DNA from: Torymus aiolomorphi | Lineage: Eukaryota; Arthropoda; Insecta; Hymenoptera; Torymidae | Assembly: GCA_036365515.1 (NCBI GenBank) | Contig: CM070874.1 | Span: 186,001-250,000 of the forward strand | Length of the DNA: 64,000 nucleotides | Direction of reading: 5' to 3' | Part shown: one piece after another, positions 24,836 to 38,712 of the stretch | Layout: every line of letters starts with the position of its first letter | Numbering within the stretch: the first letter of the stretch is position 1 | Program-made: the position numbers and the translations under genes | The notes under the pieces: model-generated | Databases searched by the model: none | The model's input: only the letters and a program-made list of their open reading frames with translations | Told to the model about the DNA's origin: nothing

Positions 24836-25679
24836 TTGATTAAAAATAACAACTAAACCGTGTATTATTTCAAAATGTACAAAAACGGAATAATTAGATC
24901 AGAAAAAGATAAAATAAAATAAAATATTCACTTTTTTTTCATTTTCTTTTAATTATTGATAAAATAAAGAAAAGAAATTCTGACAAAAATGCTCTACGTG
25001 CCCCACCGGCGGGTGGATTGTGGCACCCGACGGGGCACGCATGGCACGATCAAATTTAATATTTTACTATAGGTATTTTTCAATTCTTTTTTCCAGTAAT
25101 TAATACTTTAATAATTATGCCATAATAAAATTTTCAAAAATCAAATAATTAATCAGTCTATTGAAAATTTAAAATTTTATTTTTATTAAGGTAATCTGTA
25201 CGACAAATTTTAGAATGTATATTTCTTTTGCAAATAATAATAGAATTACTAACAAAAAAAATTTAGTATAGTATTTATATATACGGAGCGCCTGAAAGAG
25301 CTGTTTTTCCACAAATTTACTCAGAATTTATTTAATTAAATAAAAGCCGCAATGCCGATAAGCAGAGATCTGTATACTTCGAATTTTGCCAGTTTTAAAA
25401 AGTGTTTATCTCATGGAAATGCTGATAGAATCGCACAAAAAAAATCTGAGCATAGTATTTACATACACGGAGCGCCTGAAAGAATTGCTTTTCCAAATAA
25501 ACGTTCGAATATTTATTAATTAAATAATGAAATTGGGTTGATTTTGAGGTTCACAATAACAATTTTTATTTTAAAATAAATTATTACATTTTAATAAATG
25601 ATTTTATATTATAAATTCCTTCTTATAAAATATGATCACAACATAATACTTTTGTTTGATTAACAAATTATCATTATTA
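24836..25679. other. 3' non-coding part of the pogo-like element
   Basis: AT-rich, with two similar stretches at about 25285 and 25470 (TACGGAGCGCCTGAAAGA, CACGGAGCGCCTGAAAGA). No gene seen. Confidence 0.5.
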
Positions 25680-28192
25680 TTACAATAAGTTTAAATTTAA
25701 AGATTTCGCATCATTTTCATCTATGTAGCATATTTGAACTACCTGACCATTGAAAAAGGTAGTTTGAGTATCTACAATTGATTCTTCAGGTATTACTTCT
25801 CTAAAGTAATTTTCATTATTTACGGAAGCTGAATTATTATTAACAATGGATAAATCAAGCTGATTTGTGTTTAAGTCTTCAAGTGGCTTCCGTAGTTTGC
25901 TTGGTAGATTAGCAGGAGTAGACTTCTTACGTTTACGGGACTTCTTGGCGTCATCAGATTTCACTGCTGTTCCTTTTACTTTTTCTTCAACATTTTCTTT
26001 TTTTATATTTTTAATTTTTTCTGCTATTAAATTTTGCTGGTACGCATCACTAGTAATAATTGCTGCTTTTCCCTTTCTATTAACTTTTTTTGAAATTTTT
26101 TCATCAGGTTTGTTGTCTGTGAGAATAATTAGATTCGTTTCAACATTTTCTTGAATAGATGAAATAGATGAGTTGTGTGTATTCATAGAAGTAGTGGCTG
26201 TCATCGATTGATTATCTCTGAGAATAGTTGGGTTCGATGCAACATTTTCTTCAACAGATGAAATAGATGAGCTGTGTGTATTTACAGAACTAGTGGCTGT
26301 CATCGATTGATCCATTAAGAGTTGATTCAGTTCAGACTGTAAGCAGGAACTCTAGATAAGAAGAAAAATTTCAATTAAAAATTAAGCAACATTATAAATT
26401 AAATTACAATATAAAATATTATTTACCAATAAATCAATGAGAGGTTTGGCTTGAATTATGTAAGGTAATGGTATTCGTATCTCATCTCCACTTGATATAT
26501 TACTATCAGTAGTTTGACTAGAATTAACTCGATGATTTGAAACTAAACTATTCATAGAAGTAGACGTCTCACTTTGCGTTGAACCAGCTTTTTGACTAGG
26601 GTTCATTACATCTTGAATAACATTTTGAAATTCTTCAATTCTTGCCTCCGATGCTACAATTCAAACAATAAAATATTCATATTATTAAAAGAAATAGTGA
26701 ATAATAATTTGATATTATAATAAGATTTTTAATATTTAATAGTATTAGTTTCATTTACCTGAATTACGTGAACTTATAGAGCTTGCATCATCTCTAGCAG
26801 TAAACTCTGAATCAGGAAATGCATCTGAATTGAATGGGTAGATACCACATTTTTTAAAAGCATTGATGGCAGTCTCTACCTTAGCTGCTTTAGCGAATGC
26901 CTTACAAAATACTGAAGCCAATTTATCAAGGGTTACTTTGTTACCAGGTCGTTGATAAGAAGAGACTTCGTTACCAAAGTATCTATTGAGCGGACCATTG
27001 AAGCCAACATCAAGTGGCTGCATCTTATGTGTACAATGGGGTGGAAAACAAAGTATTACAACCCCATTGTTTCTTGCTTTATCGATCACATCCACATTTT
27101 TTATATGGGTTGAATGTCCATCGAGGAGAAGTAAAACTGGATTGTCTGGTGTTGCATGAGAGAACTCAACAAACTTGTCAAACCATCTTGTGAAAATATC
27201 AGTTTGCATATATCCACTCTTGTGAAATTCAGCCCATGCACCGGCTGGTGCATCTTTCATTAGAGCCAGGTTCGTCTTTACTCTGGGAAATATGAGAAGT
27301 GGAGGCATGAAAACACCAGCTGCTGACATGCATATTTCTGCTGTGACATTTTCCCCTCGCTCACCAGCAGTTAGACCACCAACTTGTCTTCGTCCTGCTT
27401 TTGCAATGATTCTAGGTGATGATTTAGGTACAATTGACACTCCTGTTTCATCCACGTTATAGATTCTTTCAGGTTTCTTATCAAATTGGTATTTGTTGAA
27501 AACATCCTTTAGCAATACAAAGAACTCTATAACAGCATTCTTGTTGAACCCGTTGGCTCTGGCAGAAGATGTATGTTCTGCTTTGCGATGTGCAAATTGA
27601 TGCCTTTCCATAAAATTATGAAGCCAATCCTTTCCAGCCATTTGTTTTTTCAAACTGAACTTATGAGGAATTTTAAGCCTTTCAGCATATTCAAATGCTA
27701 ACTTTCTAACCTCAATACCACTGAGTCCTAACAGTTTGCTTTCCATCTCCAAAATGTAGCGTGCCAATCCCGCTTCTTGTTCATCAGTGAAAGTGCGACT
27801 AAATCCTGGAACTAAAATAAAAATTCTAGTAATAAAGTAGGTATAAAACTAAGTATTTAGTAAAACTACTATTAAGTAAAGTTAGTGTTAAGTAAAAGTA
27901 ATGAAGTATTTAACAGCAATATAATCCTATTAATAATATTTTAAGAGGAGATTCACTAATATATAATTAAAATATATAAAAAAATATCTACCTTTGGTCT
28001 TATTATTTTCTTTTTGCAATGAAGCATCAGTCTTCTCATTTATTTTCTTTTGAAGAGTGGTTCTTGGAACTCCAAACTCATTTGCACTACTTTTAATTGA
28101 TTTGCCATTAATAAGCACATTTTCAATAGCCAAGTGCATTTGTTCATTGCTCCAATTATATTTATCTGTTTTTTTTTATACTTCCTTACCAT
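25680..28192 (-). CDS. Pogo/Tigger-like transposase, four exons
   Basis: Exons (minus strand): 28192-27992, 27811-26759, 26653-26427 and 26351-25680, each with GT/AG borders and matching phases (1, 1, 0). Exon 1 encodes a pipsqueak-type helix-turn-helix (SIKSSANEFGVPRTTLQKKI). Exon 2 encodes the CENP-B/Tc5-like DNA-binding part (DWLHNFMERHQFAHRKAEHT) and the DDE nuclease: IYNVDETG (first Asp), LLLLDGHSTH (second) and PPHCTHKMQPLDVGFNGPLN (third). Exons 3-4 are a Ser/Thr/Asn- then Lys-rich tail ending KSLNLNLL. The likely start (MVRKYKKK) is out of frame because the run at 28169-28177 has nine A/T; ten would fix it and give 717 residues. Otherwise it appears intact, so the element may be young. 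Confidence 0.88.
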
Positions 28193-28792
28193 TGTTTTTT
28201 CTACTCTATAACTTAATACGCAGTCGAAATAATCGTTATTTACTTATTAATCTAATAATTGAAACTAAAAACTAGTTAAAACTAAATTATTGCACTGCGT
28301 AGTTGTTAACCCATCTTGCTCCGTTTTTGGTTTGTAATAGGTTATATCACTTCGCTCGGCGGCCGCCGCGGCGCACAGATACGCTCGAGTGTGCCACGCG
28401 TGCCCCGCCAGGGTGCCACGTCATGCCCCATTTTAATACCATTTTCATTTTTTAATTATATTATTTATAAAGATTTTCTGAAAATAACAAAAACAGGGCT
28501 TGAAAGATAAAAGTTGAAACTATCAAATAGGTTTGGTCTCATTTAGAAAAAAAATCATTTTCTTGTTGCTCCAAGCGACTTAAAAATGAAGTCAACCTTG
28601 TTTCTAAGCACCGATTTTCAATCTTATTAAATTAAATGTTAAACATTATCTATAATCTCAAAAGTATAGAGGAAAATTCTAAAAGCATATCTAATTAGGT
28701 TTACGTAAAAATTACATTTTTTGCATTCATTAATATTAAAAATATGAGGGTGCCAAACTTACCTACCTGACACGTCATGCCCCGCCGTCCCC
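28193..28792. promoter_or_regulatory. Upstream region of the pogo-like transposase
   Basis: Contains a short GC-rich block (CGGCGGCCGCCGCGGCGCAC at about 28359-28378) and the subterminal inverted motif, then AT-rich sequence up to the terminal inverted repeat. Promoter function is inferred from position only. Confidence 0.35.
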
Positions 28793-29626
28793 TACTACCG
28801 ACACCGATTGATGACATGCGCTTGGCGGCCGGAGCCCTAGCGCTCCCTCCTCCGCCCACCGCATCCCCACCGGCGCCGCTCTTGCGACCGAAAGCCACCG
28901 ACGGAGCCACGTCGGGAGAAGCAGGCCCACCGACGGCGGAGGGCCAGCCAAGCCCGGCAGACCTGCCCGCTGAGAACCGGGGACCCCCGACCCCCGCGGT
29001 CGCGACACCCAGTGCGACCACTGCAGATCGGCCGTCGCTCATGATGACCCGCTGGGCCGCGCTAGAGAAGCGCCTGGAGGCGGCGCAGGCGAGCAGTCGC
29101 CGCGCCTGGACCGAGGAAGGCGAGGCACTGCAGGCCTGGGACGCCTTCATCGCCGAAACGCCCTACGGGCGCCAGCTCGCAGGACCGTGGGCGAACCGCG
29201 TCGACGGCCTCCGAGAGGACCGCGAGGCAGTCTCCGCGACGCGGCGAGCACGGCGGGAACGGCGTGAGGCCCAAGCGGCGGTGGCCCGAGCCCAGGAAGA
29301 GATTCGGGCCGCCGAAAGAGACGCGATGCTCGCGCGGAAGCGCATCGAGGCGGCGGAGGAGAAGCGCCAGGAGGCCTACGCCGGGCAGGCCGTTCGACCG
29401 CCGCCGAGACGACAGCCGACCTAACAAGGCTCCAGCGCTCTCGGGGTGCTACCCCGATGCCCCAGCCCTCGTCTCCCGAGCAGCCGCAGCCCAGACGGCC
29501 CCGGCGCCGGGAGGATCCCGACGCCGCTGCTACTACTGCGGCCGACACGGAGTCTCCACGGACGCCAAGTGTCCGAACGTCGCCCGAAATGACAAATCAA
29601 GGCCGTGGTTCCTCAACCGGGAGTAG

Positions 29627-29845
29627 CCACGGCCGGATTCCCCGCCAACCCGGGTGTACGCCTCCTCTTCGGGGCAAATAAAGAGAGGGGCCAGCCCCAA
29701 ATTATTTCTTTCAACCTGCCTTCCTTATTATTTCGCGCGCACACCTTATCCCTTTCCAGGAAGTCTCGTGCCGCCGTTGAACATGCTGATAGTGAGATAG
29801 CAGAGCAGACTCTCCGAAGGATAGCCCGCATCTGGACGGGGGGGT
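29627..29845. other. GC-rich spacer ending in a G-run
   Basis: No clear coding function. AATAAA lies at about 29678. A purine run ending GGACGGGGGGG just before 29846 resembles a polypurine tract. Confidence 0.35.
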
Positions 29846-31087
<1,242 letters not shown>

Positions 31088-31531
31088 CAGTAAAATTAAT
31101 TTTTATTTTTAAATGAATCGCTTTTGAACAAGTAAAATTTACTTAATTTAAATAAATTTTAATTGTTTCAAAATGAATTATATTAAGAATAGAATTTTTT
31201 TTTGCAGTGCAGTGGTATCCCCAGTAGGCCTAATCCACTGGGCTATAAAATAAATACTATTATAATTTTGATAATAACAAAATAATGTAATTTGAATTAT
31301 ATTAATCGTATTTAAGTATTACTTATCTTCTTAAAAATAGCCTTCCAAATGTATATCTTCTTCAAATCAAATTTTCAGTTAAATTGATCAAATATCAATA
31401 ATTTTCTTATTTTCGGTGTACTAATCATCGAAATAGATGTTATTTGAAATACTAAATAGTATTTTAGTGTTATTAATTTTTTGAACAAATTTTAAATTTT
31501 ATAAATCTTTTACCTGCTTATATTTTTTTCA
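31088..31531. other. AT-rich 3' flank of the RPA70-like gene
   Basis: No coding sequence recognised. Confidence 0.4.
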
Positions 31532-32011
31532 TTAATTCAATTTTCTTTTTTTTGATTGGTTTTCACATAGATTCTCAAACTTTATGTTATTAAAAATTTC
31601 TTCAAGTATATCAGACATTTTGACTTTCAAAGTAGCTTCAATTAATGATGACTCGTTGAAATCTTCATAAATGTAATTATTTAAAAAATCGTATAATCTA
31701 TATTATTAAAGAAAAATTTGTAGAACAATTGATGAAGTTAAATATTTAAATATATAAAATTAATTAATCTAACCGTTTGTACTCATCATTATTTTCTTCT
31801 TTTTTAATAATGGTTTCCTCAATCGAATTTAATGCCTTTACGTAATTTTCTTTTGTTATTCGTAAATTGTAAAAACAGAAAATTTCATTTTCTTTAATAT
31901 TTATATTATTAGAATCACCCCAAAGAGTCAGGTTTATCTATAATAGTACAATGAATTTAACATAGTAATAAAAAATGATGTGCAATTAAATTATTAAAAG
32001 TATTAAAAATA

Positions 32012-32118
<107 letters not shown>

Positions 32119-32639
32119 AAAATAAACTTTTAAAATATTATATAAATCAAAATTTAGAAGACTATAACTAAAGTTCTTTAGAAAGCACATGAATGAACCA
32201 AAAAAGAAAATGTTCATTTTTCAACGGAGAAATAAAAAGCGTATAACTTAATGGTTAAGGCAAACTTATAATAAGGTTGCCTTATAAAATTTTAAAAGTT
32301 TCTGGGATATGCTCATATATAATCAAATAAAAAATTTATTTTAAACATTTAACTATTGTGAAATACGTTTTAATTGTATATTTACTTCAAAATTTTACAA
32401 TATTTTTATTTACCTGATGATTTTGGTCATCTTTTAATACACATTCTTTTTTAGAGATGACACTGTTCCCTTTTTTGGTTTGTATATTTACAGTATCATG
32501 AGTTTCATCAACTATAGCAACAATGTCTGTAATTTTTTATTTAATATAATTATTTGTTAACATTAATATTCAAATTAAATATTAAAATTGAGCTTACTGA
32601 TAATGTTGTTTTCAATTAAATTTCCCTAGTAGAAATCGT

Positions 32640-33220
32640 ATCCATTTTTTTAGCAGTTTTTGGCCATTTTTACCCCGATTATACCTTGAAAATAGGCAGT
32701 TTTATTGGCCAACTTTTGTCTCCTGATGAAACGTTTTTTAAACCTTACTTAGCACAATTAAAATGGAATATGAAAAATGGCCAGTTCATAGGCAAAAACT
32801 ACTTGAAATTATTATTTTGTGCATTAAAATATAATGGACACTGCAATAAAAATACCGAATAACTGTCTGGTTACTACCCTGGTTTTTGGCCAATTACTAC
32901 AATAATTTAAAAAATTTATTGGCCATTATTTTTATTTTTATTTGAAAATTAAAACTAATTGTTTCATGAACCAAAATAGAATGCCAATAAAATAATAGTA
33001 ATTTCCAATTCATGAAAAACAATAATTTTTAAATAGTTAATTTAAACATATTATTATTATTATTCATTTATTGTTATAATTTTTTTTTTTATTTCTATAT
33101 TGATCCATGAAAAATTAAATCAATATAGACTTACAATCGAGAATACATTAATACATTTATTATATATTATAGCAGTATTTTTTTACAAACATCTAGGTAT
33201 AATTTCAAATTCTTGAGTAA
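32640..33220. other. Left non-coding end of the EnSpm-like element
   Basis: AT-rich. Repeated TTTTGGCCA/TGGCCA words (32669, 32704, 32779, 32888, 32918) are probably subterminal transposase-binding repeats. Similar TGGCCA words occur near the right end (38945, 39076). Confidence 0.4.
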
Positions 33221-35820
33221 TTATAATTTTTCTAATTGCATAAAGGAGTTGTTTTCATCAGTTATTGGACATACTTGATATATTCCAATTAATTCTTGTT
33301 CCAATTCGTTTGGCGGATCCGTTATTTCAGTGGGATCGTTACCTAAATGATTTGTTACTGTTTGTTTTAGAATGTTTTGTTGAACTTCATTTTCTTTCCA
33401 TGACCCAGCATTTGTTAAGACGTTACTCAATCCCGTAGTAAATTCTTTATCTGCAATACTTAAGCTCGATGATGATCTACGCTCTTTAATAACGTCTGAA
33501 AATTAATTTTATTGATTATTATGTTTTAATATTATATACTTAAACCTATTATACAATTACCTTCTATGTAAGAATAAAAGTTAGTAGTTTTCATTGTATA
33601 TTTGTCTTTTATTTTTTTGACTGCAGTGAATTTCGTGGCTACGTCTTTGTGCAAAAACATCTTGAGCATGTTTACCAAACATTTTGAAATAATTAATGTG
33701 GAATCAATTCCGCTGACAAGAACAGTTTTCTGAAATATTAATTTGATAAGTAATAAAATTCTTATTTTAATCTGTGATAGTTTGATTACTTACAAAATCT
33801 GTGCGTAAAGTGGACTTGGAATCTCCTAATTCTTTTTCGAACTTTTCAAACTCTTTTATTGTTTTCAGAGGAATGCGATATAAGTATTTTTCAGACAATT
33901 GTTTACAATTAGTTATACTATTTACATCAGTTTCTTTGAATTGTAGCACTATAGTTTTCAAACTTTGTAATTCGCCAGTAACATTTTTCGACTCTGCCAT
34001 AAGCAGCTCAATAGATTTTTTAAGGTCTAATAAATATTCTGAAAAACAATTACATTAATAAATTCTAATTCACATTTATTTATAAAGAAAAGTAGAAAAT
34101 AAAATTTATTTGCCAATAATTACGTTCTGGAATAAAGTTTCATTACTTTGTAAACCTAGAGAGAGCTGCTTGGTACAATGCTTCTTTGAAATTGCACAGT
34201 TGTTTGAAGTATTTAAGCTAGAACTAGATTGTAAAGAGTCTATATTTGAAGGCCTTTCCTTTAAAATCGATGATATCTCTTTATTTGCGATCGCATGAGG
34301 TGGAGAAGCTAAAAATATATTTAATTAATTCAATTTTTAGACTGTATAGTAATGTTATTGAACATGATTAACAATAATTGATTGTACTTACATTCTTTTG
34401 GAATACTTTGTTCATCCTCACAATCAATCTCACCATCACTTTCCAAAATGTCTTGATAAAACTGATTGTCATCAGCTACAATTTTTTTAGTACTAACTTG
34501 CGTTTGAATTTCTTGAAATTGCTTTTGACAATTTTGAACTGAAAAAAATAATAGATTTTACTACATTAAAAATATTTAATTTAATATAAATATAACTCGA
34601 TATATTGTAATATATAATAAAATTGTTAATTTTTATATATTTTAGCTTGATTATATTTAGAATTTCATTAATTAATTATGAATTATATATAAGATCATTG
34701 TAAAATTGTTAACAACCATTAAGATTGCTTACCTGGGTTAGTAATTTCCAATGGGTCCTTTGGACAATGAATTTGAGCGGTAGACTGCATCCTAGACAGA
34801 GAAGATGACCTTACAGGAACCTTTACTTTAAACTGTCTTTTACCTGAAAATTTGATTACATTGTTCATAAAGTTTGCTCGAAACTATTTTTTAGTGAGTT
34901 AATAAATTACTTTGTAGCTCTTTACTCAAAGTTGTTGGTTCAGCTATAATATTTACTATAATATATTATATGTAATATATTTTTCTAAAATGATAAAATT
35001 AAAAATATTTAATTAATAACTATAATTTAAATATACCTCTATCAATTGTTAATGTTGAATTCATTGAGGAGTAAGCTGAGTTTTGTGTGGTCCTGGGAAG
35101 GGAAGTTGATCGTGTAGCAGAAGCTTTTACAGAAGACTCTTTTGATTTTTTTTTATCTGAAAAAATTCATATTTCAATTAATTTTTTATATCATAATAAT
35201 AATAATAATTACCTATTTCTACATTATTTAGTATATAACTTAAAATTTTTAAAGAATTTCCATTTATTTTCCTATTTTGATTTTTGTATAAAATTATTAT
35301 CTTATTAAAATTGAAAAGATACCTTTTGAAATGAAGCTGCACTTTCCAAAAATTGGTTCCTTCGAATATTTTCTGTTTCAGCTTTTTCAACATCAGATGC
35401 GTTTTCATCTGATGATACTGTTAAAACACTCTCAGCATGATTCAACTCTTGCATTTTCCGCATAGCTTCATCAAGCGTGTCTGAAACCATGAGAGTTATT
35501 ATTTTTAGATTATTTTTTGATTATTTCAATAATTAATTAAATAGAAATATATTACCTGCTCGACCTCTTAGCCTTACTGTGTATGTAGACCAATTTTCTC
35601 CAGCCGCTAGAGAATTCTCCAAATAAAATTACAGCAAGTCGTATGGGGGATCAGGGTATTTTGTAACAACTTTTTTTAAACTCTTATTGTACTGTAGCCA
35701 AGTGCCAACAACAACGTCAATTTTTTTAGTCGCTGGCTTTCTTCCTCTATTAACAAATTCAACCACATAGTAAGCATGAACAGTTGACATAAATGAATTG
35801 CTTTGCACTAGATCACCCAT
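33221..35820 (-). CDS. DUF4806-type protein of the EnSpm-like element
   Basis: About nine exons on the minus strand, starting MGDLVQSNSFMSTVHAYYVV at 35820. Exon 1 (to 35556) has the short N-terminal module seen in these proteins (TWLQYNKSLKKVV...YPDPP). Middle exons (35480-35323, about 35137-35040, 34844-34735, 34540-34392, 34310-34130) are Ser/Glu-rich. The exon at about 34038-33792 (LYRIPLKTIKEFEKFEKELG) and the exon at 33730-33560 (GIDSTLIISKCLVNMLKMFL) form the DUF4806 domain, usually near the C-terminus. The last exon ends QLEKL at 33221. Breaks: a TAA in exon 1 (35631-35629), a missing base in the T-run at 35146-35154, and a phase clash between the sixth and seventh exons. The role is unknown; by context it is an accessory protein of the transposon. 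Confidence 0.65.
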
Positions 35821-36129
35821 GTCTTAAAACACTTTAAACTGTAAGAAAAAATAATTCTGTCAGATATAAAAAGATAGGGTTTGAAATATTTATGTGGAGT
35901 TTGCACGCATGCAATAACTTTTGTATAGGTTAGAAACACAGAAATTTTAATTATTCTAAAACTTATATAACATAATAAATATAAATTGTTGAATTTATTT
36001 TTCTTATAAACATACCTTTTTCAATATGAAATAATCTTGAAGAATTGCAATGTTAAGTAGCAGTAAATAAAAGTTAATCGACACGTCCAAAAGAAACGCA
36101 AAAGACTCCATGAAATTACTTTGTTTTCA

Positions 36130-36365
36130 CTTCCTTTTTTTTTAGTAAGGAACAAATGATAATAATACTCCATCTAAGCGTAGTTTTCCAGTATTTTAAA
36201 TTCTTCTGTAAATTTGATTTTTGTCCACGACGCATGCGCAATAGACAGTGTGGCGTATGCACACGACGCGATCACGCGAGCCACGAGCGATCCTTGACCA
36301 GGCAGGCGCATGCCGCGCATCAAACTGTGTATAGTTGCGATGAGGTTATGTTTTCTAGCTCTTAA
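36130..36365 (-). promoter_or_regulatory. GC-rich segment upstream of the DUF4806-type gene
   Basis: About 36215-36340 is GC-rich in AT-rich surroundings and contains GACGCATGCGCAAT and GGCGCATGCCGCGC, which resemble palindromic NRF-1-type promoter elements. It lies about 300 bp upstream of the minus-strand start at 35820, between the two transposon genes. Confidence 0.35.
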
Positions 36366-36594
36366 TGTGATGTTGACGTTTTAAAAAAATGTTTAATTGA
36401 ATTCTTGATTTAATACAAAACTAGTATATAAAGTATATTAGTATATAAAGATGATTCAAAGAAATCAAATAGGTTGATAGGAAATTGTGTTGAAATAAAA
36501 TTTTGAAGTGATGCGTAGTATATTTATATTTGATGTTTGAAAACTAAATCAAAATTATTTTTAAGTTAACGTAATTTTTAAATGGTTATAAATT

Positions 36595-38712
36595 TTAATG
36601 ATTTAATAGAATTATAAAGAGTCGTGTAGGATCATTTTTTGAAAAATTTAAAGAAAACTTTATTAATTTACTTTCAATTTCATTTAGCAAAATATATTGG
36701 TGAATCAAACTTCTGTCTTCTTCAACTTCAAAAGTATTTAAAAATTTGGAATCAAATAGGCTAGTGTAAACAGATTTTTTGATTTTATAAAATGTTACAT
36801 TAAGATAAATTTTTGAATCAACTGAAAAAATATTCTGTATTTTAATGATTGATTTATTGTGTAGTATAGCTGTATTATCTGGATGCTTAGTGGAGAAATA
36901 ATTTTGCTTGTAATTAATGGATAAAATTCCTTTTTTTATACGCTCTTTCAGAATACTTAGTTCTTTTGGAAGCTCTGGTACATGTTCAAGTATTTCTGTT
37001 TCAGTGTGTAATCGTCGACAGTACTGAGCAACAGTTCTGTGAGGAGAAAACAGTACATGTTTTATTTTACCCAGTTCATTTTCATAATCAAATGGACTTA
37101 TGGAATTTAGATCAGACTGCATTACTTCAACGTCATCTGTTAAGTGAACCAAATTGTGAACGTTTAGTGTTATAAACGATAGTCCATACAAATTTTTTGC
37201 TTCTTCTACAAAAGTTTTTAAGAGTTGTTTAGCCATATTAAGATATTTAGTTGCATTTTTACTTGATAACAACCTGCAGGCTGAATGAAGTAATACTAAA
37301 TGATTATAGTATTCATCATTCAATAGTTTCTTAAAAACAATGGGTGAGCAATAATTTAAAAAAAATTTGTGTTCCAGTGCCTTGTATTTGTCATAAACAT
37401 CGGTTGATCTCATTTTTCTGTGGAATTCATGTGGAATATCTTTTTTGATCAATAGAGTGCGACGGTTTAATTCACTTTTTTGACCAGCACTTATTTTTAC
37501 TCCAATGGGACCTTTCATCCAGAATTCAAATAGTCTTGCCATAATTCCTAAATACATTAGATTAATCGGATCTAGTAAAAACTGTTTTATAAAATCAATT
37601 TTTGGTTCAACTGCGAGTAAAGGTGTTGGTCCATTGTGATGATTTACATCTAAAAATTGTCTAAATTGCTCGTCACTCCTTTTTTCACAATCTAACTGTA
37701 AAAAAACTACTGTATTGTCAATTCTTTCTCCTTTAACTTTACATCTTTCACAACCATCAAATGACATGTCCTTTTACATTTTTTATGAAAGAGCGCGCAG
37801 GTGTATCACAAATAAAACTACGTACAGCTATATTAATCTGTTTAGATTGTATAATAATACCTTTAGATAACAATTCATTCAATTCTTTGACAAATGGATA
37901 CATGTATTCATTGAGAGATTTTGGTTTCCCATTTCCATAGAAAAGAGACACAGTAAAAGGTTTATAAATATTTGGAATATAGTGAATTTTACATAAAATA
38001 GGCCATAACTGTTTTGAGCTTGATTTGCATAGTTTGACACCATCTATATTAAAATCTAATTCAATCAAATTGTTATTATGCAGGTTAGTATTAACATACG
38101 ATTCAAGTCCTTTTTTATACCCAAATATGCAAATTCTCCTGGTAAACCATCAACATCTATCATACTGTGTACTTTATACCGTGCTTGAGATGTAAAAAGA
38201 AATGTTTTAGCAGATTTTGGTAGCTGTGGTAATAGTCGGTGTCTTAGTATGTGCAGTAATGAATCTAAATGCATGGTAGGTGTTCTCGACTCAACTGCCC
38301 ATTTTCGAAGGGCTGTTATTTCTGATACTTCATCAAGTTTGGGTTCATTTTCACAAATTTCATCTATTTCCTCTGACTCGTCTGATTCATTACTAACTTC
38401 ACTAAATTCTTCTTCGCTGTCAGATTTATCAAAATGAATTGAATAATTCTCTTGATCATACCCAATAAACTGATGCATGTTAATTACTGTATCACTGATA
38501 TTTTCAGTATTTTCATAAGTTTGTTGCATGTTATTTTCATTCGTTGCACTTGTTTCTGGATTTTGATTCTTAAAATCACTGTGTAATTTTTCATTGACAT
38601 TTTTGTTTTCACTTTTCTCTAATTCACACAAATTTATTTGACTTTTAATTTTCTTTAAAATTCGATTTTTACGAACACGTTGAGTACTGCTTTTACTTCC
38701 CAAAGTACTCAT
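36595..38712 (-). CDS. EnSpm-like transposase, two frameshifts
   Basis: Three overlapping minus-strand frames, 38712-38065, 38068-37757 and 37767-36595, form one gene of about 700 codons. The N-terminus is Lys/Asn- then Glu/Ser-rich, followed by ALRKWAVESRTPTMHLDSLL, then LPKSAKTFL. The second frame has LDFNIDGVKLCKSSSKQLWP (DFxxDG-type catalytic segment) and NIAVRSFICDTPARSFI. The third has GCERCKVKG, then DPINLMYLGIMARL, RTLLIKKDIPHEFHRKMR and TLNVHNLVHLTDDVEVMQSD (the DUF4218-like C-terminal region). Frame 1 to 2 is restored by adding one base to the six-T run at 38112-38117. The second shift, near 37770, follows CKVKG-adjacent KGH and needs one base removed or two added. Ends at TAA 36597-36595. 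Confidence 0.75.

Larger units (their letters stand above)
24804..28792 (-). mobile_element. Complete pogo/Tigger-like DNA transposon
   Basis: 3989 bp flanked by TA (24802-24803, 28793-28794). Terminal inverted repeats are GGGGACGGCGGGGCA at both ends. Subterminal inverted motifs GTGGCACCCGACGGGGCACG (about 25020-25040) and, inverted, CGTGCCCCGCCAGGGTGCCA (about 28399-28418) may be transposase-binding sites. It carries one four-exon transposase gene on the minus strand. The insertion splits the gag-like frame of the LTR element. Confidence 0.85.
24678..29424 (+). pseudogene. Gag-like frame of the LTR element, split by pogo-like insertion
   Basis: An ATG at 24678 opens a basic N-terminus (MGGFEKSAKKKRR). 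The frame runs to the TA at 24803, where a 4-kb transposon intervenes, and continues in the same frame from 28795 to TAA at 29422-29424. Without the insert and one TA it is 252 codons including the stop. The second part is Ala/Pro-rich, then a long helical Arg/Glu/Ala stretch (about 29050-29390) like a coiled-coil gag. After the stop, another frame (29427-29626) contains CYYCGRHGVSTDAKC, reminiscent of a zinc knuckle but with the His out of place. Very GC-rich compared with the neighbourhood. A host gene is the main alternative reading. Confidence 0.5.

Noticed and set aside
28777..29424. Independent gene starting at the Met at 28777
   Set aside because: That Met lies inside the pogo terminal repeat. 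The frame continues from 24678 once the transposon is removed, so the start is upstream.
36966..37175. Plus-strand frames opposite the EnSpm transposase and in the pogo-like gene
   Set aside because: Antisense shadows of recognisable coding sequence.
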